DNA of 64,000 nt, taken from [Phialemoniopsis] sp. UDSM-2020 (taxonomy: Eukaryota > Ascomycota > Sordariomycetes > Thyridiales > Thyridiaceae). The stretch spans positions 2,728,001 through 2,792,000 of the forward strand of contig JAEILZ010000005.1 in NCBI GenBank assembly GCA_018873225.1. Reading direction: 5' to 3'. The notes under the pieces are model-generated. The model was not told the DNA's origin and made no database searches. It saw only the letters and a list, made by a program, of their open reading frames with translations. The translations under genes and the position numbers were made by a program. Shown piece by piece: positions 45,912-57,900 of this stretch (its first letter is position 1; each line of letters opens with the position of its first letter).

Positions 45912-48362
45912 GGCGAGATCACGATGCGTCTTCTGCGAGAGCCGCCGGCTCTACGCCTTCATGCCCCGGGGAGACAGAGGCCCACGGGATAGAAATCCGC
46001 GGGCCAGGATGGGTCGATCAGTTGTAAGTGTGCCAAGTCTTCTTTTGAGAGGTAGCGTCCAGCTCCATAGGCTCACACTTGTGTACAGTACGATCCCCGG
46101 GTTACCATGTTACAAGAAGATCTGAAGGATGCCGTTAGATCAGGCAAACGAGCACGGGCTGGCGACGACACTCACAAGTACAGGCTCTTCCGCCAGCTTG
46201 TCGAGGCTCGATTACTCCTTGTGTTAGAGCAAATGGGTGCTTGGACACCAGAGCACCGGATATACCAGTCATTCGGCATGCACAGCCAAGGCGACGTCGA
46301 CAATGAAGCCAGACTGTTTCGGAAGGCCATTGGGAATGCTTTCAGCCTGGCCAGCAACCAAGGCAAGGTTGGGAGGGCCGACAACCCCCTTTTCTGGAAC
46401 CTGCGCAACGGCTTCGTCCGAGGAGACGCTACAGGCCTGGGCCAGGAGCTAAAGTTCGCCTTCCAAAGCTTTGCTCTACGGTCGCGATTCTCATCCGCCG
46501 TTACCGCCACGCACCAAAGACTCGCCGATTTCCGCTATCCCTATGAGTGGTTTCCGGCCACTCGGGCCATGCAGAGGACCATACACCTCCATGTCGGTCC
46601 GACCAATTCAGGCAAGACGTATCGAGCTCTGCTGGCGCTCGAAAACTCAAAAACGGGCATCTACGCCGGGCCATTGCGTCTTCTTGCGCATGAAATATAC
46701 ACTCGATTTCAAGCCAAAGGGAAGCCATGCGCCTTGATCACTGGAGAGGAGCAACGGATACCCGAGGGATTCGACAGCTACTTCTCTGCTTGCACCGTGG
46801 AAATGACGCCCCTGAATCGTCGGGTAGATGTCGCCGTCATTGACGAAATCCAAATGATTGCTGACGAGGATCGAGGTTGGGCCTGGACCCAGGCATTTCT
46901 CGGTGTCCAGGCAAAAGAAGTTCATCTCTGCGGAGAGGAACGTACGGTCGATCTGATACAGAGCCTCTGTGCTAGAATAGGAGACAAGTGCATCGTCCAC
47001 AAGTACAACCGTCTGAGCTCCCTGAAAACCATGAAAAACAGTCTGCAAGGAAGTTTGAAGAACCTCCAGAAAGGTGATGCAGTCGTCGCCTTTTCTCGCA
47101 TAAGTCTGCATATGCTCAAGGCAGGCATCGAGGAGGCTACGGGTCGAAGATGCGCTATCGTCTATGGCTCACTTCCACCCGAGACTCGCGCACAGCAGGC
47201 AGCACTCTTCAATGATCCAGACAACGACTACGACTTCCTGGTGGCCAGCGATGCTATTGGCATGGGTCTCAACCTCGAGATCAAGCGCGTCATCTTCGAG
47301 ACGGCCCACAAGCATGACGGTATAGCTTACCGGGTCCTGACCATCCCTGAAGTCAAGCAGATCGGAGGCCGAGCTGGGCGTTTCCGTACCGCGGCTCAGG
47401 AAATCAAGAATGCGGGTGCCGCACCGCCAAAGCCCTCAGCACCCACCGCGCAGCCAGCCAAGAGATGGGGTACCCCAGGGTTCGTAACGACCTTGGAAGA
47501 AGAAGACCTTAGCGCTATCCAAAGTGCTTTCGACACCGATGCAGCACCTATCAAGACCGCCGGGATTTACCCTCCAACTTTTGTCATCGAGAAGTTCTCG
47601 TCATACTTTCCGCCGCATACGCCCCTCAGTTTCATCCTCCTCCGCCTCCGTGAGATGTCAAGACTCAGCTCGCGTTTCCACATGTGCCGTTTTGACGACA
47701 TGATCGAGGTTGCCGACCTGATCCAGCCATTCCCCTTGAGCATCTACGACCGCTGTATTTTTCTATCGGCGCCGACTTCTCTCCGGGACTGGGGCCAGAA
47801 GGAAGTTCTCAAAGCCTTTGCAAACTGCGTCGCTTCGCTAGACGGCGGTCATCTCCTAGACATCAAGGAGATCGACCTCGAGATGCTCGACCGCACCCAG
47901 GATGACCCTGAGCTTGGGAATGGCAAGTATCTACGGCGTCTCGAGTCGCTGCACAAAGCCATAACCATGTATTTGTGGCTGAGCTACCGCTATACTGGCG
48001 TTTTCAGGAGCCAGGATCTTGCATTCCACGTCAAATCTCTCGTCGAGGCCAAGATCACAGACTATCTCGAGCACCTCACTTTTGTGCCCGAGCTTCGCCA
48101 ACAGCGCCAGATCAAGATCAGGAGGCTGGCCGAAAAGAGGCAACATCTCGAGGAGCAGTTGTTGGGAGGTGGCGCAGCCAAGGCCAAGGACGACCTGCCG
48201 AAGCATGAAGGAGCTGGGCAGTGGAAGGAGGAGGGTCACGAGGAGCCCCTGGCTGAGGACGAGGAGGAGATTGCGCTCAGCAGTGATGCACAGAGGAAGA
48301 CGAGCCACCAAATTCTTGATGAAGGCTCCAAGAAGGAAGAGTCGTCGGCCCAGACGGGCTAG
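45883..48362 (+). CDS. suv3: Mitochondrial ATP-dependent RNA helicase Suv3
   Basis: Exons 45883-46023 and 46089-48362 give 804 residues. The 65-bp intron (GTAAGT to ACAG) is phase 0. Suv3 unwinds RNA in the mitochondrial matrix and, with the Dss1 exonuclease, forms the mitochondrial degradosome that clears introns and surplus RNA. The first 47 residues are Arg-rich with hydroxylated and hydrophobic residues and few acids, as a matrix presequence should be. The helicase core follows: 'GPTNSGKT' near 213-220, 'AGPLRLLAHEIYTRF', 'VAVIDEIQMIADEDRGWAWT', 'GEERTVDLI', then 'DFLVASDAIGMGLNLEIKRV' and 'EVKQIGGRAGRF'. These are exactly the Suv3-type motifs. The C-terminal 120 residues are charged and probably coiled. 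The stop is only 156 bp from the convergent SDR gene. The start is the least certain part, because in-frame Met27 and Met44 also occur and an overlapping uORF exists. Confidence 0.95.
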
Positions 48363-48518
48363 ACTCGTGTATGAACTTGTAACAACACCTCTTCTCCATG
48401 CATATTTTGGATTACGGAAGAAACATGTAGAATAATGAAGGAACCAGGAGCATGGACCATAAGCCCTCCTTGTGTATTATTCACATTCACACCCCCTCGG
48501 CTTATTACTATGTCTATA

Positions 48519-49808
48519 TTATGAAATCGCCTTTTGACTGAACTTGGCCTTTTTCTTTTTGCTGTTCTTGTCCTTTTCCGTCTTTTTGGGCTCTTGCGCT
48601 TGCTTTGCCTTGCCCTTCTTGATCGCATCGACCAGCGACTCGATCTCCTCGGCCTTCTCAGCCTCCTTCTCTTCCTTCTCGCGCTTCTCGGTCTCTTTCT
48701 TTTCTTGCGCCCTCCTTTGCGCGCCCAGCTTTTCCGTCTTCTCGATGAGCTTGTCACTCACCTCCCACAGCTCTTTGGCCATCGCCTCGTCCTTGACGTC
48801 TTGCCTTGCAAAGTCGACCTCTCTGCACTCCTTGATGAGCTTGCCGCCCCTGTCCATCTGGATACTGCCCTCCATCGCCGCGTAAAGGATCGACTGCGCG
48901 CCCATAAACGGGCTCTTGAGGAACAGCCACGACCAAAAGTACAGCAGCACGTACATGAAGAGCCCAAACAGCGACCCGCGCGTCAGCCAGCGCGTCATGC
49001 CCGCCGTCCGCGCGAAGCCCGGGTCCACGAAGACGACGCGCGCGTTCATGGGGAACTTGTCCGGGCGCTCGTAGGCGTCGAGGTGCTTCTGGTAGGCCTG
49101 CCCAAAGACCATGAGCGCGAGCTTGCTGCGCGCGTAGGCGCGGCCGGGCACCCAGGACTTGTCGTCGAGGGTCTGGGCCAGGGGCGGGGAGCCGATGTAC
49201 GACGAGCACGTCGGGATGATGACGCGGACGTCGCGGTCAAAGGGCTGGGCGCGCAGGGCCGGGCTCAGGATGCCGAGCAGGTGGAAGTTGGCGAGGAAGT
49301 TGACCATCCACGTGCGCTCGACGCCCTCGGGCGTCTGGACTCGCTTGCTCCCGGGGGGCGTCAGGGTCGCGCCGCAGAGGATGAGCATGTCGAGGCGGCG
49401 CGGCGGGGCGTTGTCGACCCAGCGCGTGGCGAAGAGGCGCACGCTGTGCAGCGACGACAGGTCGACCTGCTCGGCGTAGATGAGCTCGTTGCCCGTTCGC
49501 TCGCGCAGGTCGTGCACGAACTCGGCGAGGAAGGGGTCCGAGGGCGGCTGCCGGGTCAGCAGGACGATCTGGGCGCCGCGGCGGGCGAGTTCCGAGGCGG
49601 CGACGGCGCCTATCCCGGAGGTGCCGCCGGTGATCATGATGACGCGGCCGTGCATGTCGCGCTCGGCGGTGTTGAGGGTGCCGCTGCAGTAGCGCTTGGT
49701 CAGGGCGACGGCCGCGAGGGTGCCGCCGTACTTGAGCAGGGTCGACGTGGCCGGCATCCACGACGGCGCCCCGTCGATGTACAGGCTGGCGATGGCGTTG
49801 ATGGGCAT
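48519..49808 (-). CDS. Membrane-associated short-chain dehydrogenase/reductase
   Basis: An intronless minus-strand gene of 429 residues. The ATG at 49808 is used because the longer frame starts at GTG. The NAD(P)-binding motif 'TGGTSGIG' covers residues 60-67. The catalytic Tyr225 and Lys229 are in 'YARSK', and the Ser is in 'PTCSSYIGS' (202-203). The family's NNAG strand motif is replaced by 'LILCGAT'. A hydrophobic stretch at about 279-297 ('SLFGLFMYVLLYFWSWLFL') suggests membrane or lipid-droplet attachment. The C-terminal 90 residues are a Lys/Glu-rich, probably helical tail. It resembles retinol-dehydrogenase-like fungal SDRs such as Bli-4/Env9 (family knowledge). The substrate is unknown. 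Third positions are very GC-rich, giving a 427-codon shadow frame on the other strand. Confidence 0.88.
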   Translation of the reverse strand: MPINAIASLYIDGAPSWMPATSTLLKYGGTLAAVALTKRYCSGTLNTAERDMHGRVIMITGGTSGIGAVAASELARRGAQIVLLTRQPPSDPFLAEFVHDLRERTGNELIYAEQVDLSSLHSVRLFATRWVDNAPPRRLDMLILCGATLTPPGSKRVQTPEGVERTWMVNFLANFHLLGILSPALRAQPFDRDVRVIIPTCSSYIGSPPLAQTLDDKSWVPGRAYARSKLALMVFGQAYQKHLDAYERPDKFPMNARVVFVDPGFARTAGMTRWLTRGSLFGLFMYVLLYFWSWLFLKSPFMGAQSILYAAMEGSIQMDRGGKLIKECREVDFARQDVKDEAMAKELWEVSDKLIEKTEKLGAQRRAQEKKETEKREKEEKEAEKAEEIESLVDAIKKGKAKQAQEPKKTEKDKNSKKKKAKFSQKAIS

Positions 49809-50241
49809 GGTTGCTGAGGGTGAGAGGCGCACCCGCCTCGGGACGCTTGTTTTCTTCTGATGGTGGCCGGGACAGGAACCAGAGAGAGCGGATTGAAAGG
49901 GACAGATAAAGGGGAGGGCGAATGGGATTCTTGGAATTCTGCTCTTTTCTTCGGATCTGGTGGAAACTCAAGGCTGTCACAAGCGTCGTTGTCAAAATGG
50001 CACTCTTCGAAGCGGCGACACTAAAAATTTGAGGCTCGACAGGGGTTTTCTTGAGCTGCGTCATGGGGTCCCGCGAATCATTTAGCGTCTCGGCGGGCCG
50101 CTATTCTTAGGAGCCGCAGGCAGACATCAAAGGTTTGACCTCAACATCTTCATCGGCACTGTCAGAGAATCGCAAAAGCTGGCCTGGGATCAAGACGCGC
50201 ACCACGTCGAGGGTCACTGACCCGTGAAAGGCTCGGCAAAG
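49809..50241. promoter_or_regulatory. Divergent upstream region of SDR and G-patch genes
   Basis: About 430 bp separates the two ATG codons on opposite strands and should contain both promoters. No specific site is recognisable. Confidence 0.5.
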
Positions 50242-50967
50242 ATGGCGTCTCGAGATGGGGACGACAATGAGCCCGAGGATTTCATGGACGATACGCCGCT
50301 GCATCACCAGCGCGCATTCGCCGCAGGACTATCCAGGAAACCAATAGCGTTCGTGCCAGCTTCTTCGGGCAATTTGAAGACGACAGAGCAGCCTGAGAAG
50401 TCGGCCAACAAGTCCATCTCGGATCTTTACCTCAACATCGTGCTCTCAAAAGCAGCAGCCTCTGCGCCAGCCAGCCCAGGAGCCTCAGACCAGATCCCGG
50501 AAGAGCCTCAGATCTGTCCAGTATGCAACGTGCCGATCACTTCGAGCCAGCACAGAAGTCACAGCCAGGAGAGTGGTGCTTCGATACGGGCCAAGACGAG
50601 TCACCACGATGCTTCTTTTGTGCATCAAGTTTCACTGGAGCACTCTCATCCACCATCATCTATAGACCGATCCCGCATGGGCCTCTCGGTGTTGGAGTCG
50701 CAAGGATGGGATCCAGATGCTCGCCGCGGTCTGGGATCAGCTGGTCAAGGTATCCAGTTTCCTATCAAGCCGGTTCCCAAAGACGACACGCTTGGTCTGG
50801 GACTGGTTGTCCCCAAAGAGTTTACGGCCAAGAAGGAGAAGAAACCTCCCCTGCTTGATGCCGGAAAAGTCAAGAAGATGGCACAGGAGGACAAGAAGAA
50901 GGCGGAGAAGCTCCGCCAGCATTTCTACGGCAATCCGGACCTGGAACGGTATCTAGGCGGCTCATGA
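50242..50967 (+). CDS. G-patch protein with CxxC-HxxH mini zinc finger
   Basis: A single exon of 241 residues. The ATG at 50242 (AAGATGGCG) is used because the frame 18 bases upstream starts at GTG. The N-terminus is acidic ('DGDDNEPEDFMDDTP'). Cysteines 92 and 95 and histidines 104 and 107 form a C-x2-C-x8-H-x2-H pattern ('CPVCNVPITSSQHRSH') that could bind one zinc. Residues about 146-190 are a G-patch-like segment ('GLSVLESQGWDPDARRGLG', then 'GLGLVVPKEF'). The C-terminus is Lys-rich and ends 'HFYGNPDLERYLGGS'. G-patch proteins usually bind RNA or activate DEAH-box helicases in splicing and ribosome assembly, so a nuclear RNA role is likely but the partner is unknown. It diverges from the SDR gene. 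Confidence 0.85.
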   Translation: MASRDGDDNEPEDFMDDTPLHHQRAFAAGLSRKPIAFVPASSGNLKTTEQPEKSANKSISDLYLNIVLSKAAASAPASPGASDQIPEEPQICPVCNVPITSSQHRSHSQESGASIRAKTSHHDASFVHQVSLEHSHPPSSIDRSRMGLSVLESQGWDPDARRGLGSAGQGIQFPIKPVPKDDTLGLGLVVPKEFTAKKEKKPPLLDAGKVKKMAQEDKKKAEKLRQHFYGNPDLERYLGGS

Positions 50968-51328
50968 CACCGATATCAACACAGGGAAAAGAAATTCACT
51001 GTTACAAGATCCGTGAAGAAAAGTTTTCTGATCTTGCCTGCGCCATACAAGCTCTGGCTCTATCGACCCCGCTGGATGACATATGACCTGGCTGGAACTT
51101 TATCAAGTGCAGATGTTCTTGTCGACCCTCCCTCGGCTCCCCAGAAAGGTCATCCTCCCCAGAGTTATGTATCTTCCATCGATTAGGCCCCTATCCCTGG
51201 AGAAAACACCCCCATCCGTGAGGAAAGTGTGACTCTCCGCCTCATCCCAAGCTCGATCCGACTTGATTGCCTCGTCGATGCCAGATCCTTCGTCAAAGTC
51301 CACACTGACACGGTCACTCCACCCCATG
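50968..51328. other. Intergenic region with an overlapping minus-strand frame
   Basis: About 360 bp lies between the G-patch gene and the doubtful small gene. It contains a minus-strand frame (51360-51103) with an acidic, protein-like segment ('SDRVSVDFDEGSGIDEAIKS'). This frame is offset by one base from the frame immediately upstream on the same strand. Confidence 0.4.
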
Positions 51329-51643
51329 CTATTGTGCGCTGGACCGGTTGGCACTCTCAACCTTTCGAACGGCGACGGCCGAGGATCCGTCAGAAGAACC
51401 GTCCACGATGACCACAGACTCGCGACGGAGCGCAGAGGGCAAGTTTCGACCCGTCAAGTCGAAGTAAAATGCATTTGACGTCGGCATTCGAGCTGCCGCA
51501 GGAGTCGGGTTGGTAGGGCTGGCATCGCTGGCCTTCTTGATCTGGGCTTGTGCTCGCTGATTAGATGGGCCTGCTTGCGATGATGAAGCCTCGGAGGCAA
51601 TCATCACCGGGACAATGTTGTGTGCATTTTGCGGCAGAGCCAT
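51329..51643 (-). CDS. Possible small gene, 104 residues, exon structure unclear
   Basis: An ATG at 51643-51641 opens a 104-codon frame, Ala/Ser-rich, with a more ordered core 'NAFYFDLTGRNLPSALRR'. The in-frame sequence before the ATG also reads like protein ('YRANEDIEMALPQNAHNI'), preceded by a possible acceptor (CGCAG at about 51675). The gene may therefore have an upstream exon that I could not place with confidence. Just downstream, a frame shifted by one base continues with acidic, protein-like sequence to 51103. The function is unknown. The gene could be real with a missed intron, or slightly decayed. Confidence 0.35.
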   Translation of the reverse strand: MALPQNAHNIVPVMIASEASSSQAGPSNQRAQAQIKKASDASPTNPTPAAARMPTSNAFYFDLTGRNLPSALRRESVVIVDGSSDGSSAVAVRKVESANRSSAQ

Positions 51644-51984
51644 CTCGATGTCTTCGTTGGCTCGATACTGCGTCTAGCGAAAGTATGCGCTGCGATGAGG
51701 ATAATGTCTCAAATGTTGTGAGATATCCTTTGAAGCAAAAGTGAGTTACGTGCCGACTCTGTTACGGCATCGAAGTCCTTGGAAAGAGTGCACTCTTATA
51801 AGACTCCAATGTGTATGTAATTCATGGTCTTGACTGGGATTCACCACCTCGTGGAACAGAAATAAGCGGAATATAAAGAGCAACAAAGAGGAGTTGGTTA
51901 TACCAGTGATAAGCGACGTGTGCTCGTTCACTGCCCGTGTTCCAATTGCGATATAATTGTCTACTCTAGCAAGCGACACGACCT

Positions 51985-54900
51985 CTACTTTGATCCAGAC
52001 GGACCTCCCGCCGTCCCAGCTTCACCACCCTCCACGTTCTTCCCCTTGGCCTTGCTCACGTCATCGTCCACGACAGGCAACGCCGGGATATCCACCCCCT
52101 TGACGTGGTACTCCAGACCGACATACCCGTCGCTGACGACCAGCACGTCCAGCTTCCTCGCCCTGCCGCCCTCGGGCTCGGGCAGCCGCAGCACGGCGCG
52201 CGCCGACGGCCTGGACCCGACGGCCACGCTGTGGCCCGCGCCCTGGCTCCAGCCGACCCTCTTGACGGCGATGATCTCGTCGTTGGCCGCGTCGGCGACG
52301 ATGACGAACCAGCCCTCGTTCTGCGCCTTGGGGAACTTGGGCGCGTAGATGCGCGCCTCGCGCTCGACGACGGCGTTGAGCCGCTTCAGGTGGACGGTGA
52401 GCGAGAGCGACGTCACGTCGGCCACGGAGACGGCCACGTTGGGGAGCACCGAGATGGCCTTGAGGAAGCGGGACTGTTGGCTGGTGGGGACGTGCAGCTC
52501 CCTGGCGAGCTTGGTCCACTGCCCCTGGTTCATAGCAGACAGCTTCTGCAGCGTGGTGGTGTTCTTGAGCTTCTCGGGCTCTAGGCAAGGCAGGATGGAC
52601 AGCGGAGGCTCCGTCGGCCAGCGGGCCGACTTGATGCACTGCAGCAGCTTGATCATCTCGATGCAGCTCGAGAGGAAGCCCATCTCGGTGATCACATCGA
52701 TTGAAGCCTGGATAATACGGATCGCCTGATCGAGGACGCTGGTCTGATCACCGACGTAATCAGTGATGGGAAGCGTGATCCTCGACATGTGGGCCTGGAG
52801 AAGGAGGAATGACTTGACATGAGGATCCCACATGGGTAGACCGAAAGAGGTCCCGGTGTAGGTCAAGTTGCGAGAGAGTTCGGCGTTGATAAGATCTTCA
52901 TTGTGCCGCACGGGAAGCTCATCGTATTCTGTTGCTCTGCACATCCAGGAAAGGACATCTAGAAAAGAGGCCTTGGGTTTGGCATGTTTGGCAAGGTACC
53001 TGATGGTCTTGTGAGATAAGTAGTAGTAACTCATAATCTTTCCTAGTGGCGTTGGTTCGACGTCGCCATTGGGGTAGACTTCGACACACTTCGACTTCGC
53101 GAGCTCAGAGAGCGAGCTGTCAACCATCTCGATCATGAAGTCATTGGCGACTTGCTGAGCCGTGATACTGTTGTGCTCCTCGGCGGAGATCTCAAGGCCG
53201 TAGTAGGAGGGATTCTTGTGCAGTCTGCGGAAGAAGAAGGTCCATGTCAGATAGTCCAGCGCGTCCTGCTTGGTGACGATCGTCTCAGCTGAAACTTCAG
53301 CACACAAATGATTGTCAAGTACTGTGTGCAGAGACGACTCGACAGGGAAGCCCGTGTGCAAGAAGTGCTTATAGAAGTCCTTCTTGGCTTCCTGGGTGAA
53401 GATGCGTGCTACGCCGGAGTTGTCGAATTGGGGTCGCCCTGCTCTGCCCAACATCTGCAGAACATCGGTCAAGTCCATGTCCTTGTAGCCTTCGATCTTT
53501 GCGTCGTAGAATTGGGTACCCTTCACCACCACAAGATGGGCCGGCAGGTTGACACCCCACGCAAGAGTACTAGTAGCCACCAGAATCTGAATGCTACCGT
53601 TCAAGAAGAGCTCCTCAGCAAGCTGACGATCTGACTCCACAAGGCCGGCGTGATGCAGGCCGATACCAAAGCTGATAGCCTCTTTCAAGGCGTCATCCTT
53701 GACACGAGATAGATTGAGCTGAAGATCTTCCTCTTCCATATGCAAGAATCGACGCGGGTTGTCTTCCATTCCGCAAAGATTGATCAGGTCCTTGGCCGTC
53801 AGGCGAGTTTGACGACGTGAGGGTACGAAGACGATGACCGGCTTATCCGGGCTGTGGTTTTTGACAGCCAAGAACGTCGGCCGGTTCATGGACTGCATGA
53901 GCGGACAGAAGCCCCTGACCTCCGGGAAGCCGTCGATATATAACTCCAGAGGAACGGGTCGGACAGAATGCCTAAAGTTGAATAGGCCTTCTTTCACTCC
54001 TAACCAGTTTGCAAGGTCGGTTGCGTTCGCACATGCCGTTGACATACCCAGCAGACGAACAGCGTTCTTTGTGGATGTCGCGATATAGTTCATCCGAGAG
54101 ACAATGATCTCTAGAATGGGACCACGGTCGCCTGCAAGCAAATGGATCTCGTCGATAATGACGAGACTAACTTGCCGAACGTACCCTCTCGTCTGCCAAC
54201 TACGGGAGATACCATCCCACTTCTCTGGAGTGGTGATGATGATGTCTGCATCTTTGATCGTCCGTGTGTCCGGAGTGTTATCACCTGTCAACTCAACGAG
54301 CTTGAGACCCATTGGCTTGGCAAGTCGCGCACCCCAATCCTTGACACGTTCGCGAACGAGTGCCTTCATGGGAGCAATGTAGACAACCTTTGAGCCTGGT
54401 CGCTCTCTGAATGCCCACCACATGGCCAACTCGGCTGCCACCGTCTTGCCGCTCCCCGTGGGCGATCCCAAGAGGACGTTTGCGGGAGTGTGGTACAACG
54501 TGTGAAAGATTTGAGTCTGCATGGGGTTGAAATACTGGAATCTCTGGTTATACAGGTCCTCGAGAATCGGGTTCTTCAGCGCAGTGATCGGTAGCGGCTG
54601 CAAGTTGAGCAGCTCCGTATACACGCTCTCGGTGTCCGGACGAATCAGGTGCTGGAACGAAACTGGCAGAACGCTCTCTGCTCCAAGCCACCTATCAGAA
54701 ACAGCTCGCACATAAATCTGATTCGGCAGTGGATCTGCCAGAGGAATGGTAAAGTTCATCTCATGATCGTCATGCAGCTTTCTCCGGTTTAGGATGAAGA
54801 ACTCATGATGGTAGATCTCTGAAGTTTCCGAATTCTCCACCCAGATGTAATATGACTCCGAGGTACCGTGGATGTAGTCGTTCCAGCGGAAGTCAGGTGT

Positions 54901-57900
54901 GATATAGAGCTTGATCCTCAGGACATCTCGGTTCAGAGGGGCGATCTCAGACTCAACACTGATCGTCGGGAAGTTGTTCAGAATCTTGGCAATCTTCGCT
55001 CCGGCACCATTGTTATGCACAAGGCTGCCGATTTCGGCCGCTTCCATATCTCGCATGGCTTCGATGCCCACAGAGTTCTTCAGGTCCAAGTGTCTCAACA
55101 CAGTCTTTGGCAGTTCGAACTGATGTAGAGGAGTTTGGAAAGGCCACACCCTCTTCTCTATAGACTTTGCCAGAGTAAGCAAGACGAGGCACTGGTGACC
55201 CCAATGTCTATTGAGTGCAATCATGAAGAGGGCACGGCAGATTCGGCCCGCTTGCTGGGCAACATAATTCAGATCATTGGTCAATGCGAAATCGTCGGGC
55301 TGTGCCTGGGAGATGTACGCCTGTAAGAGAATATTCGTCTTGGTCTGCGGGGTGTCGATGCCACCATCGATATCGCACGGGACAACTCTCTCATTGCGGC
55401 GCATGTTTGTGAGCTCGTCGGCTTCGCTGTCCCTGGACTGGATGTTGTCGAACTCTCCACTCATCGAAATCATCTTGAGGATGTCTGCCTCGGTCGCGTA
55501 GGGGCTCATCATGGTGTTGAAAATCTCGATACTCGTGTGAGAAATGTAGTACTGACTGGCGATGCGGCCAACATCTTTGCTCCGCAGCTCTTCGGTGGTC
55601 TCGTTGAAGATGATCATCTGGCACTTTTGAAGGGTCCTGGCAGCCTGGATAGCAAGCTGTCTTCGCCTCTGGACAAGCGTCGGATCCTCTGCGGATTCTG
55701 CCCAGTCTATACCGTAGGCCATGGGGTTCTTGCGCATTCGCACATAGAGATACGAGTAGCCGATCCATTGCACTGCCTCGGGGATCGAGGTTACAGTGCC
55801 GAGAGAGATCTCAGCATTCAGGTTGTCGACGAGTTTAGATGAGAACCTCGACTCGATCGGGACCTGGTTGGTGACTGCGGTCAAGTAATGATCGACCTTG
55901 TCGGCAGTCGTACAGATCATACCAATACCAGTATCTTCGAATTGAGGACGACCGGCACGACCAAAGATTTGGAGAACATCAAGAATGCCGAGATCGACGA
56001 ACTTGCCGTCTTGTGCACTGTAAACCTGGGTTCCCTTTATGACGACGGCCGCGGCGGGCAAGTTGACACCCCAGGCAAGGGTGGCCGTACAGCACAAGAC
56101 CTTGATCACTCCCTCGCCGAACAGCCTCTCCATAAGATTTCGATCTGAGCGAGCCATACCGGCGTGGTGTATACCAAGACCCTTGGTAACAAGATCTCGG
56201 ATTTCCTTCGCCTTTGAGGTCTTCATGGAGCTGACAGCAGCCTCAAATTTGGGATGCTCAGATGGATCAAAGAGGTCGGCACAGATGTCGTCGACAGCCT
56301 TTTCGTAGAGCATTTTCGCAGTGAGGAGTGTGTCTCTACGGGAATGCACAAATACCATGACTTGGTGGTCTTGCTGCAGCATGTCCCTCACTTTCTCAAA
56401 GGCGACTGTGTCTAGGTTCTCTCTTGACTGCTTTGACCCAGCCTTGCCCCTGACTCCGATGAAGTGCTGCTCTAGTGGAACTGGACGGAATGAACCATCA
56501 AAGTAGAATAGCCCGGCCATCCGATTGACTTTGAGGAAGTCGGCTACGTCAATATAGTTGGGTAGCGTAGCACTGAGACCGACAATGCGGATCAGCGATT
56601 GGGTGCTTTCCACCTGCCTCTCAGTCCTTGCGACAAGAGACTCGAGGACCGCACCTCGCTCATCGTGTAGCATGTGAACCTCGTCGATGATGAGCAACCT
56701 GACCTTCTGGACAAGCTCGGTGTCGCCGGTGCCCTTCCTGGTGACCACATCCCACTTCTCGGGGGTAGTCACAATAATCTGTGTTTGAATAATCTCCGAT
56801 TTTGTCAGATGCATATCGCCAGTGTACTCGCGGCATTTGATGCCCAGCCACGCCAGACGCTTGCCCAACTTCTCGGTGACTTCTGCAGCCAGGGCCTTCA
56901 TGGGGGCAACATAGACAATTTTGAAATCTTCGATGTGCACGGCAAACTCGGTGGCCTCTGGGGCCTCCATGGGATTTGGTGTGATATACTGGCCGATCGT
57001 ATGCAGGATGGTCAACATTGCCGCATCAGTTTTACCCTGAAAATGGTCAGTATCATGTTCAAATAACAGATGCAGTCAGGAAAATCGGAGATGTATTGAC
57101 TTACAGCACCAGTGGGGGCACAAATGAGCATGTTCTCGCTAGTCTTGTAGGCCACGGGATAGACGAGACTCTGCATCCTGTTGAGCGTCTTGTATCCGAC
57201 AAAGGTCCTTCGACATAGCCCGTCTAGGTCGGAAATCTTCACCAAGCTGTGGCCAGGGAGAAGGGTGCCGGCCTTTCCGGCTGGGATGGTGTATTCTTCG
57301 TACTTCTCGAACGTCTTGCGTTCGCTACCAGCAGGGAGGCCAAACTTCCTCCCGGCGTGGCTCAGGGTGTTGCCCGCCGAGTAGGCCTTGTACACGTGCG
57401 GATACACGGGCTCGTTGGACCGTGTTGGCCCCAGGGCGGCGTTCTTGTGCCGGACATCCTGTTGACGGAGAGCCTCCTCCCGCTCTGACCTTGTCAACAG
57501 CCTAGCGCCGACCGGGCCGCCGTGGCCGGGCTGGGGTAAAACGCCGGCAACTACCTCCTTCCTGTGCGAGACGAGCTCAATGATGAAATCGAAGTCATCA
57601 AAACCGATCAGATCCGTCAGTTGTGATGACAACACATCCTCGGGACTCGACGATGACAAGATGTCTACGATCTGATCCTGGAAGGTGCCCGGGTTGAGCC
57701 CATCCTTGCGTGACGAGATCTCGGAACACTTGATGGCCAGCCACTCGGGGCTGTACGCGGCAAAGTCGTCCAGACCGTCAGTGCCATCCATCAGATCGCC
57801 GCTGTCGAGCCCGAGCTCCTCCAGCTCGCTGTCGGAGATGAAATCCCAAACATCGTGGCCATCGCCTGCGCCGGACGAGCTGTAGCCATAGCTGTCATCA

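Noticed and set aside
48534..49817. 427-codon plus-strand frame opposite the SDR gene
   Set aside because: It is a shadow created by GC-rich third positions of the real SDR gene. Its composition is repetitive (Arg/Val/Leu/Gly), with no motif.
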